Source: a virus
DNA length: 64,000 bases
IMG/VR virus record: IMGVR_UViG_3300047546_002006
Coordinates: 1-64,000 of that record
Direction: 5' to 3' (one strand)
In this document: positions 30,635 through 39,620 of the stretch, one piece after another
How positions within the stretch are numbered: position 1 is the first letter of the stretch
How the letters are laid out: the number at the start of each line of letters is the position of its first letter
The notes under the pieces: generated by a model
The model's database searches: none
Told to the model about the DNA's origin: nothing
What the model saw: the letters and a program-made list of their open reading frames with translations, nothing else
Program-made: the position numbers and the translations under genes

Positions 30635-31210
30635 ATGCGTGGCGCTCTTAAATATGGCGTACCTATTGCCGCTGGCTTAGCCACGGGTGGGTACGCCCTT
30701 TCTCAAGGTGAAGATCCTGGTTCTGCAATTCTTGCTGGTGCTGCAGGTGGCCTAGGTGGTGCCGCAGGTTTACTTGGCGCAGGTAAACTCGCAGGTAAAT
30801 ATGGCCAAGTTGTTCCAGGGCTAATCGAAAAAGGTTTGGACAAGTCTGTAGGTAAGTCCGGTCTTTCTACGCGTCAACGGATTAATCAAGCAATTGTTAA
30901 TAGTCCTGAATACATGCGTCGCGGTCAATCTGCGACTCTTTATTCTCCTGCCACTGCTGGCAACATTGCAAGAACAGGTTTACTTGCAGCACCAGCAAAT
31001 ATTGCTGCAGCAGCAAAACCTGCCTTTGCAGCGGCTGCAGTACCAGCGTCCGCCGTTGCCGCTGGCCTTGGTGGCGTAGCCCTTGGCGCTATTCCTGGTG
31101 CTATGGGTATCCCAGGATTCCAGCAGAATGTTGCCCTTGATCCTGAATCTTACGGTTCTAGTAATTCTGAAGGTGCTCGCTATAAAGCACCTACCATGCA
31201 GTATGTGTAA
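30635..31210 (+). CDS. Ala/Gly-rich presumed virion protein
   Basis: A 191-residue protein with two hydrophobic glycine-zipper regions (GVPIAAGLATGGYALSQGED with AILAGAAGGLGGAAGLLGAG, and VPASAVAAGLGGVALGAIPG). Similar in character to the proteins at 18668-22922, yet placed between scaffold and capsid. Function unknown; membrane-active internal protein is a guess. Confidence 0.6.
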   Translation: MRGALKYGVPIAAGLATGGYALSQGEDPGSAILAGAAGGLGGAAGLLGAGKLAGKYGQVVPGLIEKGLDKSVGKSGLSTRQRINQAIVNSPEYMRRGQSATLYSPATAGNIARTGLLAAPANIAAAAKPAFAAAAVPASAVAAGLGGVALGAIPGAMGIPGFQQNVALDPESYGSSNSEGARYKAPTMQYV

Positions 31211-31314
31211 TAAATAAATTACCGACTGCTAAAATTTGTGTTAGATAAGACATAATAATGTCTGAATCTTTCACCCGATAAAAACACTTCCGCGACACTG
31301 GAGGATAAACCAAA

Positions 31315-32478
31315 GTGTTCATTGATAACGATTTTCCAAAAATCTTGGGCGCCGAACTCTATCGGCCCCATCCTGCTTATATTGCTGAAATGGCTGTCGA
31401 GCCAGTGGTCGTGCATGACTTCACTCGTCAGCCCGGTCAAACCGTTCAGTTAGACCGCTATAAGTTCTGGGGTACCCCTGGTACGAAGGACAGCCGTGAG
31501 CGTATTGCTGATCAAACGATCGGTACCGCTAACAGCCGTAACATCACCAAGGAGAAAGTCCTGGTGGTGCTCAAGGAGTACACTGGTCCTGCCGACCCGG
31601 GTGATCCGACCCAGCCCAGCACTTTCAAGATTGCCCGCGAGACCCTGATCACAGCTCAGCGCCTGCTGCTGGATTCGGGCAACCTGAATATGTTCCACCA
31701 GTCCATCGGCAGCCTGACACTGCTGGATGACTACCGCCGGTGGCGCGACCGCGTGTTCATCGACGAACTCGCCAAAGCTGAAGCTAACGGTGCTGCTTCT
31801 ACCAGCCAAGGTGGTTACTTCTTCCCTGGCGGCAAGATCAAAGATTCCTCTGGTCGTATTTCGTACACTGGTACTGAGTACACGGCCGACCTCCAGCAGT
31901 TCTCGGTGCGTACCGACCTGCTGAATGTTGTCAAGGATCTGCGTAAGCGCAACACTCCGACATTTGCTGATGGTCTGTATCGCTGCATCTGCGATCCTAC
32001 CTTCATGATGCATCTGCGTCGTGATCCAGACTTCCGTGAGATCGCTCGTTACGCTGGTAATCCTGGCCAAGGCATGTACATGGGCAACCCCATGATGCCT
32101 AACAACGCCAGCTTCTACATGGGTCCTCAAGCTGGTCAAGGTTATTTCCTGGCCGGTGAACCTGTTATGCCGACCGGTGTGCAGTTTGAAGGCGTTAAGT
32201 TCTTCGAGTCGACCAACTTCCCCACCAAAAACGTTAATACTTCGTTCGATGGTGGTTCGACCTATGCTTCCAAGGAAGTTGCTCAGGGCTTCTTCTTCGG
32301 TCCTCAGTCGGTTGGCGTTGGTATCGGCGGCCCGAACGCCCAGGTGCTCATCAACAACAACGATGACTTCAGCCGCTTCATCATTCTGATTTGGCAACTG
32401 TATGCTGGTTTCGAGATTCTGAACAAAGACTTTGTTACCACTGCTTACAGCTACGTTCAAGATGACGGTACCGTCTGA
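31315..32478 (+). CDS. major capsid protein (HK97-fold candidate)
   Basis: The presumed shell subunit, 387 residues from a GTG start with a strong Shine-Dalgarno sequence (GGAGG). Placed after portal and scaffold. Features of the fold: an N-arm, a long helix region (SGNLNMFHQSIGSLTLLDDY), E-loop/A-domain strands and a C-terminal ALINNNDDFSRF-type strand. Codon use is markedly more biased (CTG, CGC, ACC) than in flanking genes, as expected of the most abundant protein. A 100-nt untranslated leader precedes it. Confidence 0.8.
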   Translation: MFIDNDFPKILGAELYRPHPAYIAEMAVEPVVVHDFTRQPGQTVQLDRYKFWGTPGTKDSRERIADQTIGTANSRNITKEKVLVVLKEYTGPADPGDPTQPSTFKIARETLITAQRLLLDSGNLNMFHQSIGSLTLLDDYRRWRDRVFIDELAKAEANGAASTSQGGYFFPGGKIKDSSGRISYTGTEYTADLQQFSVRTDLLNVVKDLRKRNTPTFADGLYRCICDPTFMMHLRRDPDFREIARYAGNPGQGMYMGNPMMPNNASFYMGPQAGQGYFLAGEPVMPTGVQFEGVKFFESTNFPTKNVNTSFDGGSTYASKEVAQGFFFGPQSVGVGIGGPNAQVLINNNDDFSRFIILIWQLYAGFEILNKDFVTTAYSYVQDDGTV

Positions 32479-32512
32479 TAATTAGTTAACAAACAAACAT
32501 AGGAAAAGATAA

Positions 32513-33316
32513 ATGACCTATTTGTCCGCTAAAAAAATCTACCCAGGTAACTGGGCTGAGCCTCTGAACGGCTGGTATAAGAACATTGATACCGACGACA
32601 GCGGCGCTATTGATGGCTCTAAAGGTGGCCCTACTTCGGTGCTGGCTATCCCTGGCTATCGCTACTTCCAGCAGCGTGGTTATGTCCCCGTGACAACCAC
32701 CTCTGGTGCTGGTGCAGTCGCTTCTGCTGATGTGATTGTTCCTTCGCCTTATCGTCAGGATGACACACGTCCTGATATCACGGGCATGGTGATCTCTGGC
32801 AGCAGCACTCTGCCTGCTTATGTGTATCGTGCCACCATCTCCGTTGCTTCTGGCTGGGGTGATGGCCGCGTTGCTTCTGGTGTTTATGCCGCTACCGGTA
32901 ACGTTCTTTCGTTTGGCCGTAGTAACGCCGGCAGCCCTACCGCTGCTTCCGGTATTGGCGAAGCTGTGATTCAGGCCAACCTGACATCTACCACCTCTGG
33001 TACCCAGGCTGGCGAGATCCTGTTTGCTGCTGGTTCCGCTGGTTATAGTGCCAACCCCTTCCTGATTGCCAGCGGTGCTGCTGGCGTGACCGCCGGTAAC
33101 GTGTACTACGCTGCTACCGCGTCTACTACTCTGAAGGTGTTCGCCAAAGAGACTGCTAACTCCACCACAACTTCTGGTGGTTTCTACATCTCCAGCGGTG
33201 ATGCAAGTGCCGGCCGTACTGGCTACCTCGTGGTTGAGTGCTGCTACATTCAGCCTGATGTTGCACCTGGCTACGAAGACATTGATGGCTACCTCCTGGG
33301 CCGCACTGTCAGCTGA
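32513..33316 (+). CDS. presumed head decoration protein
   Basis: A 267-residue, Gly/Ser/Thr/Ala-rich, beta-type protein with almost no charge clusters. It directly follows the capsid gene and shares its biased codon use, so it is probably made in large amounts, as head decoration or minor capsid protein. A CDxxD-like stretch (NIDTDDSGAIDGSKGG) near residue 25 could bind calcium. Confidence 0.65.
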   Translation: MTYLSAKKIYPGNWAEPLNGWYKNIDTDDSGAIDGSKGGPTSVLAIPGYRYFQQRGYVPVTTTSGAGAVASADVIVPSPYRQDDTRPDITGMVISGSSTLPAYVYRATISVASGWGDGRVASGVYAATGNVLSFGRSNAGSPTAASGIGEAVIQANLTSTTSGTQAGEILFAAGSAGYSANPFLIASGAAGVTAGNVYYAATASTTLKVFAKETANSTTTSGGFYISSGDASAGRTGYLVVECCYIQPDVAPGYEDIDGYLLGRTVS

Positions 33317-33351
33317 GTGAGTTAAACTAGGACCAGACAATAACTGGTCCT

Positions 33352-33783
33352 ATGACAACTCTTTCGGCAGAAATGCTTTATCAGCATAAAAAAACAGGTG
33401 CACGTGTCAAGGTTGTAAGTGAATGGGATAACGGCGATTGGTACATGGTCGAAGATCAGGACGGTCGCCTTTTCACTGCTTACAAAACTGAGCTTGCACC
33501 TGATGAAGATGCAACCAAAAAGGTTAAAACTCTTCAGGTGAAAGATAAAGCAGCGAAAGAAGAGCCACGCACTTTCCCGCCCGATCACCGTTTGAATATC
33601 AATTCAGCTACCGCCCAGATGATCGCTGATCACATTAAGGGTATTGGATTGAAAACGGCACGAGAGATTAAAGATCTTCAGATGTCCTTATCGGGTGAAA
33701 GGTTTAATAATCTTGAGCAACTCAAGCAAATCAAGCGGGTTGATTGGGACGCTGTACTGGCTGCAGACCTCATCCGTGTATAA
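33352..33783 (+). CDS. helix-hairpin-helix protein, head-linked
   Basis: A 143-residue protein. Residues 1-55 look like a small beta barrel (TGARVKVVSEWDNGDWYMVE). The C-terminal 60 residues carry a ComEA-like helix-hairpin-helix: LNINSATAQMIADHIKGIGL, TAREIKDLQ, then FNNLEQLKQIKRVDW. HhH domains bind DNA without sequence preference. In this position it may hold the DNA end in the head-tail channel (inference). A strong terminator follows. Confidence 0.75.
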   Translation: MTTLSAEMLYQHKKTGARVKVVSEWDNGDWYMVEDQDGRLFTAYKTELAPDEDATKKVKTLQVKDKAAKEEPRTFPPDHRLNINSATAQMIADHIKGIGLKTAREIKDLQMSLSGERFNNLEQLKQIKRVDWDAVLAADLIRV

Positions 33784-33808
33784 TTACTTTTATAGGAAAA
33801 AGGCACAG

Positions 33809-33832
33809 CCCCTGGGAAACCAGGGGTTTTTT
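33809..33832 (+). terminator. intrinsic terminator after the head genes
   Basis: CCCCTGG-GAAA-CCAGGGG with a GNRA loop, followed by six T. It separates the highly expressed capsid genes from the genes that follow. The same stem is used at 2420, 13223 and 61457. Confidence 0.9.
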
Positions 33833-33860
33833 CGTTTTACAATGAAAAATAAAACATATA

Positions 33861-34616
33861 ATGTCTTACGTTCCAATTCGATCTGGATACACTGGACCCA
33901 GCGCGAAAATTGGTGGTTCAACCGATTATCACATCGATTTAAAATTACTTGAATCATTGCCGATTGGCGAGCGCGTAAAAGCATTAGATACACTTGCAAA
34001 GCAATACAGATCAATTGGACGTGAGATTGAATTCTCTAATCCTGCTGTATCCGGTAGGCGCTGGAATCCTGAGTCTGATTTAAGTGATCGAGTACAGTTA
34101 TTGAATCAAGCGGCTGCTGCTCATGGACATAGCCAGCATCCTGGTTGGCAATCGCTCGACTTTTATGTACCTTTTAAGGGCAAATCTCGTTTTGATCCTG
34201 GCGCAGTAGAAGATGCTTCTATTTTTATTCCAGGTGTAGCAGGAGGAAAAGTTAAACGTAGCTCTGGTGGTGGGTATGGCTACTTTTCTGAATCACTTAA
34301 TCCACAAGGGCAAGTAATCTTTAGAGTTGGACATGGCAACATTGATCGGCCTGAGCAGGAAGCAGAGCTTGCGATTCCCGGAGCACCTCAGTTACCTGGT
34401 CCTCAAGTTGTTCAAGGTCAAACACAACAACAACCTGAAGCACAGATAAGCGATAAAGAATTCCTCGAAAAATACATTAAAGAAAACCTTGAGAGTCAAT
34501 TAATGAGTGGGATGCTATCCGAAATGTTCCAACGCAAACGGAAAGATCCCTTTGCTGAGTTTCAGGAAATGATGCAGGCTTATGGTGTACCAGGTATTTC
34601 TAATCCCCTGCTTTAA
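33861..34616 (+). CDS. hypothetical virion protein
   Basis: A 251-residue protein. The middle (HSQHPGWQSLDFYVPFKGKS to SGGGYGYFSESLNP and IFRVGHGNI) loosely follows the H-D...GYG...H-G-H order of M23 metallopeptidases, but key residues are not clearly kept, so activity is doubtful. The C-terminal half is Pro/Gln-rich. Probably tail- or head-associated. Confidence 0.55.
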   Translation: MSYVPIRSGYTGPSAKIGGSTDYHIDLKLLESLPIGERVKALDTLAKQYRSIGREIEFSNPAVSGRRWNPESDLSDRVQLLNQAAAAHGHSQHPGWQSLDFYVPFKGKSRFDPGAVEDASIFIPGVAGGKVKRSSGGGYGYFSESLNPQGQVIFRVGHGNIDRPEQEAELAIPGAPQLPGPQVVQGQTQQQPEAQISDKEFLEKYIKENLESQLMSGMLSEMFQRKRKDPFAEFQEMMQAYGVPGISNPLL

Positions 34617-34625
34617 TTCAGTTCA

Positions 34626-34635
34626 TCTATAATTA
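34626..34635 (+). promoter_or_regulatory. TCTAYAATA-type motif
   Basis: TCTATAATTA 21 nt before the GTG at 34656. One of a set of similar motifs before plus-strand virion genes; candidate late promoter -10 element. Confidence 0.5.
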
Positions 34636-34655
34636 AAAACATACGGAAATAAACT

Positions 34656-35117
34656 GTGCAGCTGTCAGATTTTGACAAAAGTAGAGTCCGGTATCACCTG
34701 GGCTACTTCACGGTATCCGTGCCAGCGGGCGATTACGCGCGTTTAGAGGAAGCACTTAACACTGTTCCTGATTCGTATTTTTACGACAAAATTGTTATTC
34801 AATTAGGTCGTTGTGATACGGCAGAAAAGAAAACTGAGGTTGCTACTTCTCCTTCCACGCGTCTTGAAAGCATTGCTGGCGACGTTGATCGTACGATTCG
34901 CTCCAGTAATGCACGAGAAGCATTAAAGGTTTGGGACGAAATCTACCTGTACGAAACCAATCGTCTTGCTGGAATCCTTTACGTGCCTAACTACAAAGAT
35001 CCAATGCAAGCACGGTATCGTTACGAACGATCTGGTGCAGAGTTTATTCAGGCATTACCAGGACCTGCAGATACTGCAATTGGTTCACGCATCTATTTAC
35101 ATGAGGTTTGGCGCTAA
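34656..35117 (+). CDS. possible head-tail connector protein
   Basis: A 153-residue protein from a GTG start. The N-terminus (FDKSRVRYHLGYFTVSVPAG) is followed by a helical, charged body with RLESIAGDVDRTIRSSNARE and KDPMQARYRYERSGAEF. The size and position after the capsid genes fit a connector or tail-completion protein. Not proven by any motif. Confidence 0.5.
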   Translation: MQLSDFDKSRVRYHLGYFTVSVPAGDYARLEEALNTVPDSYFYDKIVIQLGRCDTAEKKTEVATSPSTRLESIAGDVDRTIRSSNAREALKVWDEIYLYETNRLAGILYVPNYKDPMQARYRYERSGAEFIQALPGPADTAIGSRIYLHEVWR

Positions 35118-36424
35118 TGAATCCGTTTCTCGCTCAGTTTATTCAACGTGCTCCTCAAGTATTAAGGGCTGTACAAGGTTTTGGTGCTAAAGCAGCGCCT
35201 AAAGCTGTACAAGGTGTTGTAGATACTGTTACAAATCCCCAGACATATCGCCGTTTAGCGGCTAGCGCAGAAAATACACTTCAACGCACATTACCAAAAG
35301 CATTTGCTGGTCCAAACTTTGGCAATATTCCTGCTCGTTTTACCGGTTTAATCAGTGATGTTGCACAGATGCCGGCTGGTTTAGCTCGTGATGTGCAATC
35401 TGGAATGGTTGGACGTGCAATTCAAGAAGCAGCTGGTTTTGCGCCACAACTATCCCGTGGTGCCAGTCAGGCTGCAACAGGTGCATTACGTGCTCCGGTC
35501 ATTGGAGACGCACTGCGTGCAGGTCAATCTGTATTAACAAGTCCACTGCAGACTGCAATTCAAACCGGTGGTCAATTTGCCAGGGATCCTGGGTTACGCC
35601 GTGAGTTCTTGAAGCAATTTGGTGGCACTACAGAGAAAGCAGCACGTGCTTTAAGCGGCACTACAAATGTTGGCCGCGTCGGCGGGTTACTGCAGAGCCT
35701 TTCTCCTGGTGGTGTGACAGGACTGCGTGGATCACTTGCGCTGCCAGGTGCTCTTGGTGGCGCTGCATGGGAAGTCCCTAATATAATCGAAGCAAGTAGT
35801 TGGTTGGGTGATCGCTTGTCTGATGTTGGCATTGGATATGATCCGCGCAGAGATCCTCGTGTTACACCAATTCAAAATCGTCCAGTTGTAAATCCTGGTG
35901 AACTTGCACCCGATTACAGTGGCGCCGCAGATCGTGCAGCTCGTTTTGCTCAATATGCAAACATGGGCCAAGGATTACAAGATGCTAACCTGACTCCTGG
36001 TGCAACACCACCAAACCAACCTGCTCCCCCACCGCCGCAGTTACCTGCTGCTCGGGGCTCAGTTGAGCAGCAAGCCGGACAACCGACTTTACCACCACCT
36101 CCAGGCGGCATGCTTGGTCAAGTGGTTCTGTCGAACGGGGCCGGTGTTCCCGCACAACGTCAGAATGTTCAAGAACGCGCACTCTCTCAAGAAGTACTTA
36201 ATGCTGCTCAGCAGTACGCTGCTCCTACAGGTGTCCCCCTTCCTTCCTTCTATGCGGGCCAGCAGCAATTGGGTAGGAGTATGGCACAGACTGGAGAGTT
36301 GCAACGGCGTCTGACGGATCTTGGAGCTGCTCCGGATATGCAACAGGAGGCTCTGAAGTCCTGGGTGAGAGAGAACCCTGGTCTTGCTTACCGCGAACTG
36401 ATGAAACTCCAGAGAGGCCAGTGA
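35117..36424 (+). CDS. hypothetical virion protein
   Basis: A 435-residue protein, MNPFLAQFIQRAPQVLRAVQ. Helical and Ala/Gly/Gln-rich, a Pro-rich region around residues 295-330 (PPNQPAPPPPQLPAARG) and a polar helical end. No transmembrane span. It overlaps the next start (GTGA). Possibly an internal or tail-hub protein. Confidence 0.6.
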   Translation: MNPFLAQFIQRAPQVLRAVQGFGAKAAPKAVQGVVDTVTNPQTYRRLAASAENTLQRTLPKAFAGPNFGNIPARFTGLISDVAQMPAGLARDVQSGMVGRAIQEAAGFAPQLSRGASQAATGALRAPVIGDALRAGQSVLTSPLQTAIQTGGQFARDPGLRREFLKQFGGTTEKAARALSGTTNVGRVGGLLQSLSPGGVTGLRGSLALPGALGGAAWEVPNIIEASSWLGDRLSDVGIGYDPRRDPRVTPIQNRPVVNPGELAPDYSGAADRAARFAQYANMGQGLQDANLTPGATPPNQPAPPPPQLPAARGSVEQQAGQPTLPPPPGGMLGQVVLSNGAGVPAQRQNVQERALSQEVLNAAQQYAAPTGVPLPSFYAGQQQLGRSMAQTGELQRRLTDLGAAPDMQQEALKSWVRENPGLAYRELMKLQRGQ

Positions 36425-37122
36425 AAACCATGCCAGCAAATCCAATTCGTCAAAAATACGAACAGATCTTAAACAAACCTTATTCTCAAGGTTTGTTAAA
36501 TATGATCCGGACCGGCGAAGGCACTGCTGGGCCAGAAGGATATCGCACGCAGTTTACTGGCAAGTTGTTTGATACATCCAGAGGATGGCGCCATCCTAAC
36601 GAGGCAATTTCTTCTGGTGGATACACAAGCACAGCCGCTGGAGCCTATCAGTTTTTAACACCTACATGGAACGAAGCAGCAAGAACGCTAGGTTTAACCA
36701 GCATGGATCCACGTTCCCAAGATCTTGCTGCGTTGTATCTTGCTGATAGAAGAGGTGCTTTAGGCATCCTTCAACAAGGTGGCAAATTGGTCGATGTTGC
36801 AGATAAGCTGGCGCCTGAATGGGCTTCTATCCCAACAAGAGAAGGGAAAAGTTACTACGGGCAACCTGTTAAAAGTATGTCTGACCTTGCAAAAGCATAC
36901 GAACAAGGCAAGGCGCGAGTTGTTGGATCCCCTGCAGTAACAACAACAACAGTACAAAAGCCACAAGTACAACCCCAGCTTGCAGGGCAAGCAGATCCTG
37001 CATTAATGAATATGGCGCAGCAGTTGGTTGCACCATTGGTTGGTTCGTTCTTAAATCGAGGCAGTAGCCCAACTTCTTCTTTTGGTAATTTTTTGAATAT
37101 GTTCGGATCAATGCTTCGGTAA
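36421..37122 (+). CDS. GH104-type lytic transglycosylase
   Basis: Cleaves peptidoglycan glycan strands. The 233-residue protein has the lambda-R-like layout: catalytic Glu in MIRTGEGT (E33), then HPNEAISSGGYTSTAAGAYQ, TWNEAA, DLAALYLADRRGALGILQQG and PEWASIPT...YGQP. The last 80 residues are a Val/Gln-rich tail that could anchor it in the virion. Placed inside the structural block, it is probably a virion-associated enzyme used at entry, distinct from the GH24 and GH73/M15 enzymes elsewhere. Confidence 0.8.
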   Translation: MKTMPANPIRQKYEQILNKPYSQGLLNMIRTGEGTAGPEGYRTQFTGKLFDTSRGWRHPNEAISSGGYTSTAAGAYQFLTPTWNEAARTLGLTSMDPRSQDLAALYLADRRGALGILQQGGKLVDVADKLAPEWASIPTREGKSYYGQPVKSMSDLAKAYEQGKARVVGSPAVTTTTVQKPQVQPQLAGQADPALMNMAQQLVAPLVGSFLNRGSSPTSSFGNFLNMFGSMLR

Positions 37123-37124
37123 CG

Positions 37125-37134
37125 TCTATAATAA
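37125..37134 (+). promoter_or_regulatory. TCTAYAATA-type motif
   Basis: TCTATAATAA 22 nt before the TTG start at 37156. Part of the candidate late-promoter set. Confidence 0.5.
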
Positions 37135-37155
37135 GTAAAAATAGGAAGTATAGCC

Positions 37156-37941
37156 TTGGCCTCGACATCTACTAATAAACAACCAATGTTGGTTGATCGG
37201 CCGTTATTTGATTCGGTTCGAGTAACTACACAAACAGTTGGTAGTGCTTCTACGAATACATTATTTGTACAAGGCGGCCAGGCTCCATCCATTCTTGTTG
37301 ATATGGATGCCGGATTAGAAGAAGATAATAATAGTGGTGGTGTTGTAGACTCCATTACAATCGCACGTAATGATTTTTATAGGGATGCAGATTACACGGT
37401 CAATGCGTCGACTTCTGGTACTCCTGTATCTCTTGTCAGTGGTCAAATTGTTTTTATTTCTTCCACTGGGGTCTTGACTGGTGGAGGTGCGCCGTTTAGT
37501 GGTTATGGTTACTATCAATACACTGGTGCAACTACGTTGACGGGTATCAATACTGCTCTTAATTATTCAGGCGGTATTGCATCTGGCTTTGATTACAAAG
37601 GTGTTGCTTACGGTTATCAACCAGCGGTGACTTTTGTTTTCTACCAAACCCGTGGCACAACGACACCTATTCCCGCTTCTGGGGATTACCGCTTACTCTT
37701 TTCTAAAACAGTTCCGGCAGATAGTGGAATTGTTGATTGTTCTGATGTGATGCCACAACTTGCGGTACCCTCTGTTTCTGCTGGTAATACCAATGGCTTA
37801 GGTGCAACTGCGCCACTACGCAATAAAGGGATTTACCTGGAGCGCGGCGATCGTTTATACGTTGGCGTGTTTCCCGATGGCCCAAATAGTTCAGGTTATA
37901 TTCCAGGTGTACACATTACTGCGCAGGGCGGGTTCTTCTGA
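37156..37941 (+). CDS. presumed tail or decoration protein
   Basis: A 261-residue, beta-rich protein from a TTG start with an AGGAAG Shine-Dalgarno sequence. It is Thr/Ser/Gly-rich and low in charge, with a C-terminal YLERGDRLYVGVFPDG strand pair like tail or fibre-attached jelly-roll domains. No specific family recognised. Confidence 0.6.
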   Translation: MASTSTNKQPMLVDRPLFDSVRVTTQTVGSASTNTLFVQGGQAPSILVDMDAGLEEDNNSGGVVDSITIARNDFYRDADYTVNASTSGTPVSLVSGQIVFISSTGVLTGGGAPFSGYGYYQYTGATTLTGINTALNYSGGIASGFDYKGVAYGYQPAVTFVFYQTRGTTTPIPASGDYRLLFSKTVPADSGIVDCSDVMPQLAVPSVSAGNTNGLGATAPLRNKGIYLERGDRLYVGVFPDGPNSSGYIPGVHITAQGGFF

Positions 37942-37943
37942 TC

Positions 37944-39578
37944 ATGGCCAAAAAGAGTGGCAACTCTTTTGGTGATTTTACACAAGTAAAAGACTTTGTG
38001 CCTCGCAAGGTACAGCCGATTAAAACTGAATTTTCCAAAGGATCAATTCCCGATTCTTTTTATGCAGTTAATAGGGAATCTTCATGGACGCGCTGGCGGC
38101 GTGGCTATGAACTGGCAACTGCAACAGTAACCGATACAGCATACGAATATCCATTTAATTATCAAATTCCACTGCCACAAGGTGTGCAACAGAGTGGTAA
38201 TAACCCACCTACAATTCCGGGAATTTTCAAGGGGTTCCCAACTGTCCACAAAGAATTTGGTATGCACTGGGCAGGCATACGCGTTGCTGGAAGCCTAAGA
38301 TTTGACAATATACGAAACACAAGAGTCACCAATCCTTTTTATTGGCACGACGCACAATTTAATGATTACGAAAATATCGGTCAATGGTTTGATCCGGAGT
38401 TCTATATCACTAACAGTATTGCGTCCATTGAGTCTGTTACAGAAGATGATGAGTATTGGTACGTAAAGATTAAAGGTGATTGGAGTACTCAAAACCCACT
38501 TCCTCCACCGCTTTATGTGCCAATCCCAGGTGTACCTGGCGGTCTAAAAGCAATTAATGGTGAAGTACTTGAAGATCGAATTATTGAAGCAAATGGTGTG
38601 CCAATCACCAGAGACACGATTGATCCAACAACACAAAAACGTTATGGATATGTCCAAGCTATTTTGGTTGACACTAATCCTTTTACAGGTGTTTTAACAC
38701 TAAGAAAAAGAGGATCAGTAGAAGCAACCCCAGACCGCGCTTTGGTTACGCCAGCAACAAGACCACCGAATGTGGGTCGATTTTTCATGACCGGCACACG
38801 TTATTGCTGTTCATGTCAAGATTTCAATCGTCGTGATTTTATGTTCATGACAAATTTAAAAGGAGGCAATTGGAAGCCATTCCCAAGAAATACTATTAGT
38901 ACTGTTAAACCAGGTCGTCGTGAGATCATCACACTTAGCGGATTATTAAATAATGCAGCCATGACACCTGGTGCAACAAACCGTGACATGGCTATCATTT
39001 CACCCGCAGTGGAATATAACGTACCTCCAACTATTACACCAACATCAACAACAGTATCTGGAACAGCACGCGACAACCCTGGTGTATATACAGATTTTGG
39101 ATCTGTTTACCTACGCGGAACAAACCCTGCCCTACCAGGGAGCAAGGCAGATGGTATGGTGACATATGAAGATTACGCAACTTCAAATGAAGAGCTGACC
39201 TCTCTTACTGATACATGGACTCCTTTACTAGATGAATTTCGCTATTGCAAACACATTTATGCCATGCGATTTAAAGAAGGCGTGTTTCCACCAGAGCCTT
39301 CTGATATCCCCGTTGAAAATGGTAGTCTTGTATCCTGGGAGCAAAAGCTAGTTTCTGATAATGAAAAAGACCAAGAAAAAATACGCGTAGAACTTGCACG
39401 TCAATCTTTGTCATACATGGATGTACCGCCCTATAACTGTCAATCTCCAATGATGATGCCAATGATGCAGAAACTGTTTAATGTGCCAAGTAGCTTTGTT
39501 CGCATGCAAGGTTTTACCATGTATGACAAAGAAGGCAATCAATACATTCCATCTCAGAATCAAAAACCAGCAACTTAA
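37944..39578 (+). CDS. virion protein with SWIM-like cysteine motif
   Basis: A 544-residue protein, mainly beta, not recognised as a whole. A striking C-x-C...C-x-H arrangement is present: TRYCCSCQDFNRRDFMF at about residue 291 and RYCKHIYAMRFKEG at about 435. In SWIM zinc fingers the same four ligands bind zinc; here the two halves are about 140 residues apart. Located between a beta-rich tail candidate and the collagen-like fibre, so probably tail-associated. Confidence 0.6.
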   Translation: MAKKSGNSFGDFTQVKDFVPRKVQPIKTEFSKGSIPDSFYAVNRESSWTRWRRGYELATATVTDTAYEYPFNYQIPLPQGVQQSGNNPPTIPGIFKGFPTVHKEFGMHWAGIRVAGSLRFDNIRNTRVTNPFYWHDAQFNDYENIGQWFDPEFYITNSIASIESVTEDDEYWYVKIKGDWSTQNPLPPPLYVPIPGVPGGLKAINGEVLEDRIIEANGVPITRDTIDPTTQKRYGYVQAILVDTNPFTGVLTLRKRGSVEATPDRALVTPATRPPNVGRFFMTGTRYCCSCQDFNRRDFMFMTNLKGGNWKPFPRNTISTVKPGRREIITLSGLLNNAAMTPGATNRDMAIISPAVEYNVPPTITPTSTTVSGTARDNPGVYTDFGSVYLRGTNPALPGSKADGMVTYEDYATSNEELTSLTDTWTPLLDEFRYCKHIYAMRFKEGVFPPEPSDIPVENGSLVSWEQKLVSDNEKDQEKIRVELARQSLSYMDVPPYNCQSPMMMPMMQKLFNVPSSFVRMQGFTMYDKEGNQYIPSQNQKPAT

Positions 39579-39584
39579 ACTTCG

Positions 39585-39593
39585 TCTACAATA
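39585..39593 (+). promoter_or_regulatory. TCTAYAATA-type motif
   Basis: TCTACAATA 27 nt before the ATG at 39621; same family as the motifs at 37125 and 53945. Confidence 0.5.
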
Positions 39594-39620
39594 GGAATAC
39601 TGCTTCAAGGTATTGCCAAT

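Noticed and set aside
31450-33340. Two long open frames antisense to the capsid and decoration genes (336 and 284 codons)
   Set aside because: They mirror the strong codon bias of the sense genes, have no start signals and unlikely composition.
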